A DNA stretch of 64,000 nucleotides from Sphingomonadaceae bacterium (GTDB lineage Bacteria; Pseudomonadota; Alphaproteobacteria; Sphingomonadales; Sphingomonadaceae), in assembly GCA_027533105.1 (NCBI GenBank), contig JAPZTW010000008.1, positions 372,001 to 436,000 of the forward strand, given 5' to 3'. The first letter of the stretch is position 1; each line of letters begins with the position of its first letter. The translations under genes were made by a program, and so were the position numbers. Below, piece after piece: positions 55,003-64,000 of this stretch. The notes below the pieces were generated by a model, which did not search any database, was not told the origin of the DNA, and saw only the letters and a program-made list of their open reading frames with translations.

Positions 55003-55491
55003 CTAACGCGCGCGCAGCGCCGCAACGCAGGCGGCCCGATCCACATCCTGCCCGTCGCTGGCCCGGCGGGCATCGACATAGGTGGCGATCGGTTCGCGGC
55101 CCGGGACGGTCGGGTAGAGGTAGATATCGAGCACGCAGGCCCGGCCACTGAATTGCAGCTTGCGGGCATCGCCCTCGATCACGTCGAGCCGGGGCTTGCC
55201 GAACTGGCGGCCCAGCTCGGCCGAACTCGCGCCGATCACCCCCTCCAGGCCGGGCAGGGCCAGCGGCCGGGCAGTGGGCAGCGGGGCGCGATCGGTCTGG
55301 CGCGGAGCCGTCAGCGCCGGGCGTGGTTTCCCCGTTGCCGGTTTGTTGGCGGTCGGCTTGCTGGGGGCGGGCTTGCCGGGGGCCGGCCTGGTCGGCGCGG
55401 GCCTGGCACCCGGCCCTTGTGGCTGGGGCAGTCCGCCACAGGCGGCCAGCGCCGGAACCAGCACGGCAATAACAAGCAATCTAGGCAGCAT
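55003..55491 (-). CDS. Proline/lysine-rich lipoprotein of unknown function
   Basis: A 162-residue lipoprotein: signal VIAVLVPALAACGGLPQ with lipobox LAAC, followed by a low-complexity part (about 25-70) with repeated KPAPSKPTANKPATGKPRP-like units, then a folded domain with LEGVIGASSAELGRQFGKPR and AYVDARR-type ends. The low-complexity section may span periplasm or peptidoglycan. The start at 55491 lies inside the 3' end of the EI24 gene, overlapping by 11 bases. Confidence 0.76.
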   Translation of the reverse strand: MLPRLLVIAVLVPALAACGGLPQPQGPGARPAPTRPAPGKPAPSKPTANKPATGKPRPALTAPRQTDRAPLPTARPLALPGLEGVIGASSAELGRQFGKPRLDVIEGDARKLQFSGRACVLDIYLYPTVPGREPIATYVDARRASDGQDVDRAACVAALRAR

Positions 55492-56191
55492 GATCCGCCT
55501 TTCGCCGGTGGACGAGGTGAGTCGCCGCGGCCGCACCCAGCAGCGGCGCCAGCAAATTGACCAGCGGCACGGCCAGCAGCGCCGTTACCGAGCCGCCCAG
55601 CAGCAGGCGGGTCAGCCCGGTGAGCGGCGGGGCAGTGGTGGAATCGGGGCGGTGGCGCAGCCAGACCATATCCTGCAACTCGCGCCCCAGCAGCACGGCA
55701 TTGACCAGCAGAAAGACCAGCGCCGGGCCAATCCCCGTGACCGCCAGGACCAGCGCCACCGGCAGGGCGGCCAGGTTCCAGCCCAGTGCGCGGGCCCCGC
55801 CGCGCAGGCCCAGGCCCAGCTCCTCGCGCCAGCCCAGCTGGCGGGCGCGGGCGGCCTGCGCCGGATAGTGCCGCGCCTCGACCGCGTGGACCACTTCATC
55901 GGCAAAGAACTGCAGCACGGCCAGGGCCACTACCCGCCACAGCAGCCAGCCCGCCACCACCACAGCCACCAGCGACAGCAGCGCCCGGACCATGCCGGCT
56001 TCGACCAGCCCCGTCTCGCCGAGGCGCGCTTCACTGAGCCCGGCCAGGGCCAGGCCGCGTTCGGCCAGCCACCACAGGCCGCTGCCCGCCACCACGAAGA
56101 TCACCAGGGTGACCAGCAGGCTCTTGCCCAGCACCCGCAGCACGGCAGGATCGGTCAACTGACCAAGGGCAAGGGCGAAAGCGCGCAGCAT
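55481..56191 (-). CDS. EI24/CysZ-like inner-membrane protein
   Basis: A 236-residue membrane protein with four hydrophobic segments and the EI24 layout: MLRAFALALGQLTDPAVLRV at the start, FVVAGSGLWWLAERGLALAG, ALNLAALPVALVLAVTGIGP-like middle, and NAVLLGRELQDMVWLRHR, the family signature. EI24 relatives include the sulfate transporter CysZ, but substrate here is unknown. It shares an operon with the lipoprotein downstream. Confidence 0.84.
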   Translation of the reverse strand: MLRAFALALGQLTDPAVLRVLGKSLLVTLVIFVVAGSGLWWLAERGLALAGLSEARLGETGLVEAGMVRALLSLVAVVVAGWLLWRVVALAVLQFFADEVVHAVEARHYPAQAARARQLGWREELGLGLRGGARALGWNLAALPVALVLAVTGIGPALVFLLVNAVLLGRELQDMVWLRHRPDSTTAPPLTGLTRLLLGGSVTALLAVPLVNLLAPLLGAAAATHLVHRRKADHAA

Positions 56192-56310
56192 GGCTGTTGC
56201 GAATCGCCGCTGGCGGGCGTGCTGTCAATCAGGCGGCATCTTGCCCTGCGGCGGGATGATGGCTAACCGCGCCGGAACATTCCCGTTTTTCCCGGCGACA
56301 AGGATCTTCC

Positions 56311-57306
56311 GTGACTGCACCGACCACCGACGTGATCGCGATCGGCAATGCCATCGTCGACGTGATGGCCCCTTGCGCCAATGAGCTGATCGACCAGCTG
56401 GGCCTGACCCGTGGCGGCATGACCCTGGTCGATGCGGAGCGGGCCAAGGTGCTGTACGACGCGATGGGCCCCGCGCGCGAGATTTCGGGCGGTTCCGCGG
56501 CCAATACCCTGGCGGGCCTGGCCGCACTCGGTGCGAAGTGCGCCTTCATCGGCCAGGTGGCCGACGACCAGCTGGGCGAGGTCTTTGCCCACGATATCCG
56601 CGCCGGCGGCATTGCCTTCGACGTGGCGGCGCGGGCCGGCGATCCGCCGACGGCGCGCTGCCTGATCTTCGTGACGCCGGATGGCCAGCGGACGATGAAC
56701 ACTTTCCTCGGCGCCTCGCAGTTCCTGCCGCCCGCCGCGCTCAACGATGAAGCCATTGCCGCGGCCAAGGTGCTCTACCTCGAAGGGTATCTGTGGGATC
56801 CGGCAGAACCGCGCGCCGCGATGCGCCGGGCGATTGCCGCCGCGCGCAATGCCGGGCGGCAGGTGGCCTTCACCCTGTCCGATTCCTTCGTGATCGATCG
56901 CCACGGCGATGATTTTCGCGCGCTGATCGCCGAAGGGCAGATCGATATCCTGTTCGCCAACCATGTCGAACTGGCGGCGCTGACCGGGCTCGACGATTTC
57001 GACGCCGGGATCGCCGCCCTGCAGGACAAGGTGCCGGTGCTGGTCGTGACCCGCAGCGAGCACGGCGCGGTTGCCGTGGCGGGCGGCCAGCGCGCCGAAG
57101 TGCCGGCCGAACCGGTGGTCCGCGTGGTCGACACGACCGGCGCGGGCGATCTCTTCGCCGCCGGGTTCCTTTATGGTCACGTCAACGACCGCCCGCTCAG
57201 CGAATGCCTCACGCTCGGCGCGATCTGCGCGGGCGAGATCATCTCCCACTTCGGCGCCCGGCCGGAAGCGGATCTCAAGGCGCTGATCAAGGCGCGGCTG
57301 GGCTGA
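56311..57306 (+). CDS. Adenosine kinase (PfkB family sugar kinase)
   Basis: Phosphorylates adenosine (or a similar nucleoside) to AMP. It has 331 residues from a GTG start. It has DVIAIGNAIVDVMAPC, the substrate glycine pair GGSAANTLAGLAALGAKCAF (about 53), and the catalytic anion hole VVDTTGAGDLFAAGFLYGHV (about 272). Its neighbour is the divergent EI24 gene 119 bases away. A strong hairpin follows 12 bases after the stop at 57318. Confidence 0.91.
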   Translation: MTAPTTDVIAIGNAIVDVMAPCANELIDQLGLTRGGMTLVDAERAKVLYDAMGPAREISGGSAANTLAGLAALGAKCAFIGQVADDQLGEVFAHDIRAGGIAFDVAARAGDPPTARCLIFVTPDGQRTMNTFLGASQFLPPAALNDEAIAAAKVLYLEGYLWDPAEPRAAMRRAIAAARNAGRQVAFTLSDSFVIDRHGDDFRALIAEGQIDILFANHVELAALTGLDDFDAGIAALQDKVPVLVVTRSEHGAVAVAGGQRAEVPAEPVVRVVDTTGAGDLFAAGFLYGHVNDRPLSECLTLGAICAGEIISHFGARPEADLKALIKARLG

Positions 57307-57317
57307 GCACGCCAGTG

Positions 57318-57345
57318 GGGCGGCAACCCGCTGGGATTGCCGCCC
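57318..57345 (+). terminator. Hairpin after the adenosine kinase gene
   Basis: GGGCGGCAA and TTGCCGCCC with a 10-base loop, directly downstream of the stop. There is no U tract, so it may end transcription with Rho or protect the 3' end. Confidence 0.55.
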
Positions 57346-57400
57346 GGTCAGGGACAAGTCACGCTTGAGGGACAGGGGGCAGGTGACCGTCCCCGGGGGG

Positions 57401-57733
57401 TTACTGAGCAGTGCTGGCGAAAACGGCGGCGCGCTGCTGCGCCCGGGCGATCGCGGCATCGCGCCGGGGCTGGATCTGTGCCTGCTGGACAGTGCGGCAT
57501 TCATCTTCCGCCCGGTCGAGGTAAATCGACATGTACCCGGCCTGCGGTTCGCAAATCTGATCGATCGCGCGCGCAATCCGGCGGTCGAGGGCCTTCACGC
57601 CCGCCGCCGAGGCGAGGTTCAGGTCGCCATGGCTGATCCGGGCTGTCGGGGCGGACTGGGCTGTCTGGGCCAGTAGCGGGCTGGCCTGGAGGCCGGTGGC
57701 AAGCAGGGCGAGGGGGAGCAGGATCTTGAGCAT
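57401..57733 (-). CDS. UrcA family protein (copy 3)
   Basis: Exported 110-residue protein: signal MLKILLPLALLATGLQASPL ending LLAQTA, then ISHGDLNLASAAGVKALDRR and two cysteines, DQICEPQAGY and RAEDECRTVQQAQ, as in the UrcA copies at 32.4 and 32.9 kb. An Ala/Gln-rich end follows. Start 57733 is set by the signal peptide. Divergent from the LysR gene across 106 bases, so it may be its target. Confidence 0.82.
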   Translation of the reverse strand: MLKILLPLALLATGLQASPLLAQTAQSAPTARISHGDLNLASAAGVKALDRRIARAIDQICEPQAGYMSIYLDRAEDECRTVQQAQIQPRRDAAIARAQQRAAVFASTAQ

Positions 57734-57839
57734 GGGTCGGTTCCTTGGGGGTTCGTGATGCCCCTCATCTGCCCGCAATCTCCGCCCGAAACCAACAAAG
57801 CGTTGGACACAAATTACAAGCGCAGCTTATATATTGAGC

Positions 57840-58769
57840 ATGTCCCGCCTTCCTCCCCTTGCTGCTGTCAGGGTGTTTGAAGCGGCCGCGCGCCACGAGA
57901 ATTTCAGCCGCGCGGCCGAAGAGCTGGCCATGACCCAGGCTGGGGTCAGCTACCAGATCAAGCTGCTGGAGGAGCGGCTGGGGGCGCAGCTCTTCGTCCG
58001 GCGGGGTCGCAACATGGTGCTGACCGCATTGGGTCGGCGGATCGCGCCGCGCGTCAGCGAGTCCTTTGCCGGGCTGGAGGAAGCCTTTGCCCTGGTCCGG
58101 GCCGAGAACGAACGCGTGCTGACCATTACCGCGCCCAGCTCCTTCGCCACGCTGTGGCTGTCGGCGCGGCTGGGGGCGTTCCAGTTGCGCCACCCCGAAC
58201 TGGCAGTGCGGCTGGATGTTAGCAACCGGCTGGTCGATCTGGAGAGCGGCGAGTTCGACGTGGCGATCCGCCGGGTGGTTCGGCCGGGACCCGAGCTTGA
58301 GGCCCACTTCGTGATGCGTCACGTGTTCCTGCCGATGGCCAGCCCCGATTTCCTGCTGCACCATCCGGTCAACGAGCCGCGCGATCTCTTGTCGCTGCCG
58401 CGCATTTCGGCGGAGGACGAATGGTGGCCGCGCTGGCTGGAGCAATTGCCCGAGCCGCCCCCCAGCCTGGCCGTTCCGGCCGGGTTGCGCTTCGAATCCC
58501 AGGCGCTCGATAGCCAGGCGGCGCTGGCCGGGCACGGCGTGGCCATGCTCAGCCCGTTCCTGTTCGCGCGCGAGCTGGAACAGGGCCGGCTGATCGCGCC
58601 TTTCTCGCACATCGGGCGCGAGATTCACGCCCTGTGGCTGTGCTATTCGCCGCTCAAGCGCGGGCTGGCCAAGGTGCGCGCCTTTCGCCAGTGGTTGCTG
58701 GCCGAAGCACGCATTTCCGCCGGCAGCGATCCGTGGGGGGTGCTCGACCAGACCGGGCTGGCCGATTGA
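57840..58769 (+). CDS. LysR-family transcriptional regulator (GcvA-like)
   Basis: A 309-residue regulator. The N-terminal HTH is LPPLAAVRVFEAAARHENFS, RAAEELAMTQAGVSYQIKLL, and EERLGAQLFVRRGR, most like GcvA. The effector domain follows from LTITAPSSFATLWLSARLGA. ATG 57840; an upstream in-frame TTG adds two codons. The 106-base divergent gap is AT-rich (TTATATATTG) for a promoter. Effector unknown; the UrcA gene next door is the obvious candidate target. Confidence 0.9.
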   Translation: MSRLPPLAAVRVFEAAARHENFSRAAEELAMTQAGVSYQIKLLEERLGAQLFVRRGRNMVLTALGRRIAPRVSESFAGLEEAFALVRAENERVLTITAPSSFATLWLSARLGAFQLRHPELAVRLDVSNRLVDLESGEFDVAIRRVVRPGPELEAHFVMRHVFLPMASPDFLLHHPVNEPRDLLSLPRISAEDEWWPRWLEQLPEPPPSLAVPAGLRFESQALDSQAALAGHGVAMLSPFLFARELEQGRLIAPFSHIGREIHALWLCYSPLKRGLAKVRAFRQWLLAEARISAGSDPWGVLDQTGLAD

Positions 58770-58773
58770 CCGC

Positions 58774-60057
58774 TCAGTCCCCTGCCGCTTCGCGCGCCAC
58801 TTCGCGCCAGCCGATGTCGCGGCGGCAGAACAGGTCGGGGGCCGCGATCAGGTCGACGGCGGCATAGGCCTTGCGCTGGGCCTCGGTGACGGTCGCGCCG
58901 CGCGCGGTGACATTCAGCACCCGGCCACCATTGGCCACCAGCGCGCCGTCTGCCAGCGCGGTGCCGGCGTGGAACACCTTGGCCCCGATCGCTTCGGCGG
59001 CATCGATCCCGGCGATACTGCCGCCCTTCTTCGGGGTGCCAGGATAGCCCTCGGCCGCCATCACCACGGTCAGCGCCGTATCGGGCGAGAGGCGCGGCGG
59101 GGGCAGGGCGCCCAGCCGTCCTTCGGCGCAGGCCAGCAGCAGGTCGACCAGGTCGTCCTCCAGCCGCAGCATCAGCACCTGGCATTCGGGATCGCCGAAG
59201 CGGGCGTTGTATTCGATCAGCTGGACGCCGCTCTTCGTCAGCATCAGCCCGGCATAGAGCACGCCGGAATAGGGCATGCCTTCCTCGGCCATGGCGCGCA
59301 CGGTGGGTACCACGATCCGCTCCAGCGCCTCGCCGGTCAGCATGGGGGTCAGCACCGGGGCCGGGCTATAGGCGCCCATCCCGCCGGTGTTGGGTCCGGT
59401 ATCGCCATCGCCGACCCGCTTGTGATCCTGGGCCGAACCCAGCGGCACCACGGTGTGCCCGTCGGTCAGGGCAAAGAAGCTGGCCTCCTCGCCTTCGAGG
59501 AATTCCTCGATCACCGCTTCGGCCCCGGCGGCCCCGAACTTGCCCGAAAAGATCTCGGCCACGGCTGCTTCCGCCTCGGCCATGGTCATGGCCACGGTCA
59601 CACCCTTGCCGGCAGCCAGACCATCGGCCTTGACCACGACCGGCGCGCCGAACTGGGTGAGCGCAAGTGCCGCTTCAGTGATATTGGTGACACGCTTGAA
59701 GCCCGCCGTGGGGATGTTGTGTCGCGCGCAAAGCTCCTTGGTGAAGGCCTTGGAACCCTCCAGCTGCGCGGCGGCCTTGCTGGGGCCGAACACCGGGATA
59801 GCGGCGGCGCGCAGGGCGTCGGTCAGCCCGTCGACCAGCGGTGCTTCCGGACCGACCACGACCAGGCCGATCTGCTGGGCGGCGCAGAAATCGAGCACGG
59901 CGGCGTGGTTTTCCGCATCCAGCGCCACCAGCTCGGCATGGCTCGCGATCCCCGGATTGCCGGGCGCGGCGAACAGCTTTGTGCACTGGCGGGATTGCGC
60001 CAGCTTCCACGCCAGCGCATGTTCGCGCCCGCCCGATCCCAAGAGCAGGATGTTCAT
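58774..60057 (-). CDS. purD: Phosphoribosylamine-glycine ligase
   Basis: Second step of purine synthesis. It has 427 residues. It has [20 protein letters not shown], the ATP-grasp elements [20 protein letters not shown] (about 138), [10 protein letters not shown], and the signature [20 protein letters not shown] (about 290). The ATG overlaps that of divergent xseA by two bases. GGGGAAAGG about ten bases before the start lies within the xseA coding sequence. Confidence 0.96.
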   Translation of the reverse strand: MNILLLGSGGREHALAWKLAQSRQCTKLFAAPGNPGIASHAELVALDAENHAAVLDFCAAQQIGLVVVGPEAPLVDGLTDALRAAAIPVFGPSKAAAQLEGSKAFTKELCARHNIPTAGFKRVTNITEAALALTQFGAPVVVKADGLAAGKGVTVAMTMAEAEAAVAEIFSGKFGAAGAEAVIEEFLEGEEASFFALTDGHTVVPLGSAQDHKRVGDGDTGPNTGGMGAYSPAPVLTPMLTGEALERIVVPTVRAMAEEGMPYSGVLYAGLMLTKSGVQLIEYNARFGDPECQVLMLRLEDDLVDLLLACAEGRLGALPPPRLSPDTALTVVMAAEGYPGTPKKGGSIAGIDAAEAIGAKVFHAGTALADGALVANGGRVLNVTARGATVTEAQRKAYAAVDLIAAPDLFCRRDIGWREVAREAAGD

Positions 60058-61462
60058 GTCGCCGCCGCCTTTCCCCGATGAAGAACCCGCCGGGCTGGTA
60101 GCGAAGGATCATGCTGGCGACAACGCCGCAGCCCTTTCGGTCAGCGAAATATCTGCCGCGCTGAAGCGGGTGGTCGAGGACCGCTTCGGCTTCGTCCGCA
60201 TCCGGGGCGAGCTTTCCGGCGTGAAACGCGCGGCTTCGGGCCACCTCTACCTCTCGCTGAAAGACGAGAACGCGCGGATCGACGGGGTGATGTGGCGCGG
60301 CAATGCCCAGCGGCTGGGCTTCCAGCCGGAGGATGGGCTTGAGGTGATCGTCACCGGCAAGCTCACGACCTATCCCGGCCGCTCGAATTACCAGGTGGTG
60401 ATCGACCGGATGGAGATCGCCGGCGAGGGCGCGCTGCTCGCCCTGCTGGCCAAGACCAAGGCCCGGCTGGAGGCGGAAGGGCTGTTCGATTCCGCCCGCA
60501 AGCGCCGCCTGCCCTTCGTCCCGCGGGTGATCGGGGTGGTTACCTCGCCCACCGGCGCGGTGATCCGCGACATCCTGCACCGCCTCGCCGATCGCTTTCC
60601 GGTCCATGTGCTGGTCTGGCCGGTGCTGGTCCAGGGCCAGGGGGCAGCGGAGCAGGTCGCGGCGGCGGTGCGCGGGTTTGGCGCAATTTCGCCCGGTGGA
60701 CCGGTGCCCCGGCCCGACCTCGTCATCGTCGCGCGCGGCGGCGGTTCGATCGAGGACCTGTGGTCGTTCAACGAGGAGATTGTGGTTCGCGCGGTTGCCA
60801 CCAGCCCGATCCCGGTGATCTCCGCCGTCGGGCACGAAACCGACACCACGCTGGTCGATTTCGCCGCCGACCTCCGCGCGCCCACCCCCACCGCCGCCGC
60901 CGAAATCGCGGTGCCGGTGCGCGAGGAACTGGCCGCACAGCTGGCCGAACTTGCCCTCCGCCAGCGCCGCGCCGTGGCCCGCCCGCTGCAATTGGGGCGC
61001 GAACGGCTGGCCGCCCGGGCCGAGCGCCTGCCCCAGCCCCAGGCGCTGTTCAGCCCGCACAGCCAGCGACTGGACCAGGCAGCCGAGCGCCTGCGCCGCG
61101 CGCTGGTCGATCGCACGCGTCTTGCGGAAAGCCAGCTCCAGCGGAGCGGCGGGCGGTTGTCGCTGCCGCTGCTGGAGGCGCGGCTGGACCGGGCGAAGGA
61201 GCGGCTGGCGGGGCTTGCCCGGCTCCACGCCTCGCTCAACCCCGATGCGGTCCTGCAGCGCGGCTATGTCCGGGTCACAGGGACCGACGGCGCGACGCTG
61301 ACCACCCGTGCCGATGCCGCAGCGCAGGCCGCGCTGACCCTGCATTTCCGCGATGGCGGCCTCGAGGTCGCTCCACTGGACGGTAGCCGACCGATCGCTG
61401 CGCCAGCCCGTGCCCGCGCCGCGCCCAAACCGCCAGTGCCAGAGCAGGGGAAATTGCTCTAG
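60056..61462 (+). CDS. xseA: Exodeoxyribonuclease VII large subunit
   Basis: Single-strand exonuclease subunit that works with XseB. ATG 60056 gives 468 residues. The N-terminal OB fold is [20 protein letters not shown] and [20 protein letters not shown]; the catalytic domain has [40 protein letters not shown], and [20 protein letters not shown]. The coiled-coil-forming C-terminal arm extends to about 380. AGCAGG six bases upstream supports this ATG over 60050. XseB is not in the window. Confidence 0.95.
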   Translation: MSPPPFPDEEPAGLVAKDHAGDNAAALSVSEISAALKRVVEDRFGFVRIRGELSGVKRAASGHLYLSLKDENARIDGVMWRGNAQRLGFQPEDGLEVIVTGKLTTYPGRSNYQVVIDRMEIAGEGALLALLAKTKARLEAEGLFDSARKRRLPFVPRVIGVVTSPTGAVIRDILHRLADRFPVHVLVWPVLVQGQGAAEQVAAAVRGFGAISPGGPVPRPDLVIVARGGGSIEDLWSFNEEIVVRAVATSPIPVISAVGHETDTTLVDFAADLRAPTPTAAAEIAVPVREELAAQLAELALRQRRAVARPLQLGRERLAARAERLPQPQALFSPHSQRLDQAAERLRRALVDRTRLAESQLQRSGGRLSLPLLEARLDRAKERLAGLARLHASLNPDAVLQRGYVRVTGTDGATLTTRADAAAQAALTLHFRDGGLEVAPLDGSRPIAAPARARAAPKPPVPEQGKLL

Positions 61463-61489
61463 GTCGCACCCTGGGCTAGAAGGTGCCGC

Positions 61490-61693
61490 ATGTTGATGTC
61501 CGCTTCCGACCGACCCGCCACGCTGTTCTACCAGGCCAATGGCTTTCGCGTGCTGACGCACGGCAAGCACGTGGTCTGTGCGGTCAGTGCCGAGGCGATT
61601 CCGCTTGAAGCGCTGCGCTACTGGTGTGTCGAGCGTCAGGAGGCCTATGCTTCGCCCGAACTGGCAACCAGGCGATTGCTGGGACAAGGCTGA
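61490..61693 (+). CDS. DUF2093 domain protein
   Basis: A 67-residue protein, MLMSASDRPATLFYQANGFR and onward, with VLTHGKHVVCAVSAEAIPLE and ALRYWCVERQEAYASPELAT. This matches the DUF2093 family of alphaproteobacteria, function unknown. It is often found near xseA. The M23 peptidase gene starts immediately after its stop. Confidence 0.86.
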   Translation: MLMSASDRPATLFYQANGFRVLTHGKHVVCAVSAEAIPLEALRYWCVERQEAYASPELATRRLLGQG

Positions 61694-62566
61694 ATGGATC
61701 GCCGCCAGGTCGTGCTTGGCGGGGCCGGAGCCGGGTTGATCGGGCTGGCTGGCGAGTCCTTGTGGCCAGCCCATGCGGCCGAACCGGCCGATGCCTTCGC
61801 GCTGACCGGCCAGCTGGTCCAGGGTGGCTTTGCCCGAGGTGTGGCACCGCGCGGCTCGCATGGGCTGCTGTTCAATGGCAAGCCGGTGCCGGTTGCACCC
61901 GATGGCCGCTTCCTGATCGCCTTCGACCGCGATGCCGGACCGCAAGCGCGACTGGTTGCCGAATTCGCCAACGGCAGCCTGATCGATTATCTGCTGCCGA
62001 TCGCGCCCCGGGCCTGGCGGATCGAGCACATTCCGATCGGCCCGCGCCCCGGCACGGCTCCCAGCGAGGCCTTCGCCCGCCGCCGGGCCGCCGAGCTTGA
62101 ACTGATCCGCGCCGCCCGCGCAATCGAACGCCCGGCCGAGGGCTGGCGGCAGAAGATGATCTGGCCGGCCACCGGGCGACTTTCGGGGCGGTTCGGTTCG
62201 CAGCGGATCTACAATGGCACGCCGGGCAGCTATCATTCGGGCACCGACATCGCCACGGGCGTTTCGGGTACGCCCTTTGTTGCGCCGGCCGATGGGGTGG
62301 TGATGCTGGCGGCCGACAGTCCGTTCAGTCTTGAGGGGCTGCTGCTGATGGTCGATCACGGCATGGGCCTGAACAGCGCCTTCCTGCACTGTTCGGCCCT
62401 GGCGGCGAAGGCTGGGGAAACAGTGCGCCAGGGGCAGGTGATCGGCCGGATCGGCGCGACCGGCCGCGCCACCGGGCCCCACCTGCATTGGAGCCTCAAA
62501 TGGCGCGATTCCCGGCTCGATCCGGAACTGTTCGTCCCGCCGATGCCCAAGGTACCGGCACAGTAA
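61694..62566 (+). CDS. M23-family peptidoglycan endopeptidase
   Basis: Exported zinc peptidase of 290 residues, possibly cutting peptide cross-links. A Tat-like or Sec signal (MDRRQVVLGGAGAGLIGLAG) is at the N terminus. The catalytic domain is in the last 120 residues: SYHSGTDIATGVSGTPFVAP (zinc His and Asp, about 177), and the second pair in TGPHLHWSLKWRDSRLDPEL. Both zinc motifs are intact. Its start directly follows the DUF2093 stop. Confidence 0.91.
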   Translation: MDRRQVVLGGAGAGLIGLAGESLWPAHAAEPADAFALTGQLVQGGFARGVAPRGSHGLLFNGKPVPVAPDGRFLIAFDRDAGPQARLVAEFANGSLIDYLLPIAPRAWRIEHIPIGPRPGTAPSEAFARRRAAELELIRAARAIERPAEGWRQKMIWPATGRLSGRFGSQRIYNGTPGSYHSGTDIATGVSGTPFVAPADGVVMLAADSPFSLEGLLLMVDHGMGLNSAFLHCSALAAKAGETVRQGQVIGRIGATGRATGPHLHWSLKWRDSRLDPELFVPPMPKVPAQ

Positions 62567-62695
62567 CCCGCAGCCGCTGAAGCAAGATTACGCCAGAAAG
62601 CGCAAATGCGAACGATTATTACTCGTCCGGCGGACAGCTGTGGCGCGCTTGCAACAGGCTGCAAACGAATGCTGTGCCAGTCTTGAAATGCTTTG

Positions 62696-62712
62696 CCCCG
62701 CACCGGGGTTTT
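62696..62712 (+). terminator. Short terminator-like hairpin upstream of the TonB receptor
   Basis: CCCCG, loop CAC, CGGGG, then TTTT. It is 130 bases after the M23 stop and 115 bases before the receptor start. It may serve the former or attenuate the latter. Confidence 0.5.
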
Positions 62713-62827
62713 CGCCATGTCCCCCCGATCTATCCGGGCGCCAGGCGGGGGCGTGCCTCTGTCCGTTGCATGGATGATGACAGGAATCCTGGCGATCAAC
62801 CCGCCGGATCTACAGAGGGACAGACCT

Positions 62828-64000
62828 GTGAAAACCACCAAGAAAACGCTCTCGAGCGCGACCTATCTGCAGTCGCTCGCGCTGGCCGGTTCGGCCATCG
62901 CCATGCTCGCTTCGACCGGCGCCTATGCGCAGGAAGCGGATGAAGAGAAGGCCGATGAGACCATCGTCGTCACCGGCTCGCTGATCCGCAACCCCAACCT
63001 CGAAGCTTCGAGCCCGATCAACGTTGTCGGCGAGGATGAAATCCAGCTGCGCAACACCGGCAACGCCGAAGACCTGCTGCGCAGCCTGCCTGGCGCGGTT
63101 CCGGGCATCGGTTCGGCCGTCAACAACGGCAACGGCGGCTTTGCCTCGGTTGACCTTCGCGGCCTGGGTGCCCAGCGCAACCTCGTCCTGCTTGACGGTG
63201 ACCGCCTGGTCGTCGCCAACCAGCAGGGCACGGTCGACCTCAACAACATCCCGCTCGCCCTCGTCCAGCGCGTCGACGTGCTGACCGGCGGTGCGTCGAC
63301 CACCTACGGTGCCGACGCGGTGACCGGCGTGGTCAACTTCGTGACCCGCAAGGACTTTGCCGGGGTCAACCTGACCAGCGCCTATGAAATCACCGACGAA
63401 GGTGACGGCCAGATCTTCCGTACCGACCTGACCATCGGTGGCAACTTCGACGATGGCCGCGGCAACGCCGTGCTGAGCGTCGGCTACCAGAAGGCCAAGC
63501 CGGTCTACCAGGGCGACCGCGACATCTCGGTGTTCGGTATCTCGTCGACCAACGGTCGCGCTTCGGGTTCGTCGTTCACCTCGGTCCCGACCGCGATCTC
63601 GTTCCCGGGTGCGGCGCGCCAGGTCAACGCCGGCGGCACCGCCTTTGCCGATTTCTACAACGGCTTCAACTTCAACCCGTACAACATCTTCCAGACCCCG
63701 TACGAGCGCTTCAACATCTACGGTTCGGCCCGTTATGAAGTGACGGACTCGATCGAAGTCTATGCTCGCGGCGTCTACTCGAAGAACCGCGTGTCGACGA
63801 TCATCGCTCCGTCGGGGATCTTCGGTGAAGCCCTGACCATTCCGGGCAATAACCCGTTCCTGCCGGCCGCGATCCGCGACGAAATCTGCACCCGCGCAGG
63901 TATCGCCCTGGGCGCCGCCTGCAACACCAACCCGGCGCTGCCGCTCCCGGCGGTTTACCGTCGCACCGTGGAAATCGGTCCGCGTATCTCCGACTACACC
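62828..64000 (+). CDS. TonB-dependent outer-membrane receptor (runs off window)
   Basis: Beta-barrel uptake channel energised by TonB. It starts at GTG 62828 after GAGGGACAG. A signal peptide, MKTTKKTLSSATYLQSLALA to TGAYAQEA, is followed by a TonB-box-like DETIVVTGSLIRNPNLEASS and the plug domain NTGNAEDLLRSLPGAVPGIG, DLRGLGAQRNLVLLDGDRLV, and GGASTTYGADAVTGVVNFVT. The barrel begins near 180; 391 codons are in the window and the C terminus is missing. Ligand unknown. Codon use is strongly biased to C-ending codons, suggesting high expression. Confidence 0.92.
   Translation, partial: MKTTKKTLSSATYLQSLALAGSAIAMLASTGAYAQEADEEKADETIVVTGSLIRNPNLEASSPINVVGEDEIQLRNTGNAEDLLRSLPGAVPGIGSAVNNGNGGFASVDLRGLGAQRNLVLLDGDRLVVANQQGTVDLNNIPLALVQRVDVLTGGASTTYGADAVTGVVNFVTRKDFAGVNLTSAYEITDEGDGQIFRTDLTIGGNFDDGRGNAVLSVGYQKAKPVYQGDRDISVFGISSTNGRASGSSFTSVPTAISFPGAARQVNAGGTAFADFYNGFNFNPYNIFQTPYERFNIYGSARYEVTDSIEVYARGVYSKNRVSTIIAPSGIFGEALTIPGNNPFLPAAIRDEICTRAGIALGAACNTNPALPLPAVYRRTVEIGPRISDYT

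Noticed and set aside
59675..62488. 937-codon open frame antisense to xseA, DUF2093 and the M23 peptidase
   Set aside because: The opposite strand has three recognised genes with full motifs; the long frame is a by-product of GC-rich codon bias and its translation is low-complexity Arg/Gly/Gln.

Overview
The window is a GC-rich chromosomal segment from an alphaproteobacterium, almost certainly of the order Sphingomonadales. The evidence is the gene families present (UrcA, DUF6489, DUF1491, DUF2093, SleB-type hydrolase, PopZ), the gene order around hemE, and the style of the TonB-dependent receptor at the right edge. It is core chromosome: I see no phage, transposase, CRISPR array, rRNA or tRNA. 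All assignments come from reading the sequence; no database search was run.

The centre of interest is a probable chromosomal replication origin at about 16.85-17.17 kb. It lies between divergent hemE and the DUF299 kinase/phosphorylase gene, the same setting as the origins of Caulobacter and Rickettsia. The gap has an AT-rich tract, DnaA-box-like words, a CtrA-like site and six GANTC methylation sites. From about 9 to 17 kb most genes point left (hemE, hemJ, rho, an AAA ATPase, mnmE, mnmG, rsmG, parA, parB). From 17 to 23.6 kb all genes point right (DUF299, maf, aroE, coaE, dnaQ, hpf, ptsN, a thioesterase, DUF1491, SleB). Three parS palindromes lie just upstream of parAB (two of them inside rsmG), and a popZ-like polar-anchor gene is at 26 kb, so origin, centromere, segregation motor and polar anchor fit in about 20 kb.

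Left edge (0-5 kb): the N-terminal part of an acyl-CoA dehydrogenase, then a leftward chaperone-usher cluster made of a DUF4402 subunit-like protein, a periplasmic chaperone and an usher. The usher has an in-frame amber codon exactly between its signal peptide and its mature domain.

23.6-35 kb is mixed housekeeping: xthA, erpA, a CBS protein, a 2Fe-2S ferredoxin, popZ, a TolC-type outer-membrane factor with a Pcm-like methyltransferase, class I fumarase, a LytS/LytTR two-component pair, two UrcA genes, a metallophosphoesterase and an HPP membrane protein. 35-46 kb carries rplM-rpsI, ctaA with a small exported protein, a MerC-like protein behind a palindromic operator candidate, a fused ThiS-ThiG, a Ca2+/H+ antiporter, an acyl-CoA synthetase, gamma-glutamyltranspeptidase and pyrD. 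The pyrD-araC gap holds an orphan terminator and probably a small RNA.

47.5-54 kb is a nine-gene suf operon (Rrf2 regulator, sufB, lipoprotein, DUF559 protein, sufC, sufD, sufS, sufT, sufA) for Fe-S cluster assembly. The rest has a hypothetical protein, a proline-rich lipoprotein, an EI24/CysZ-like membrane protein, a PfkB-family adenosine kinase, a third UrcA next to a LysR regulator, purD and xseA diverging from overlapping start codons, DUF2093, an M23 peptidase, and the start of a TonB-dependent receptor that runs off the window.
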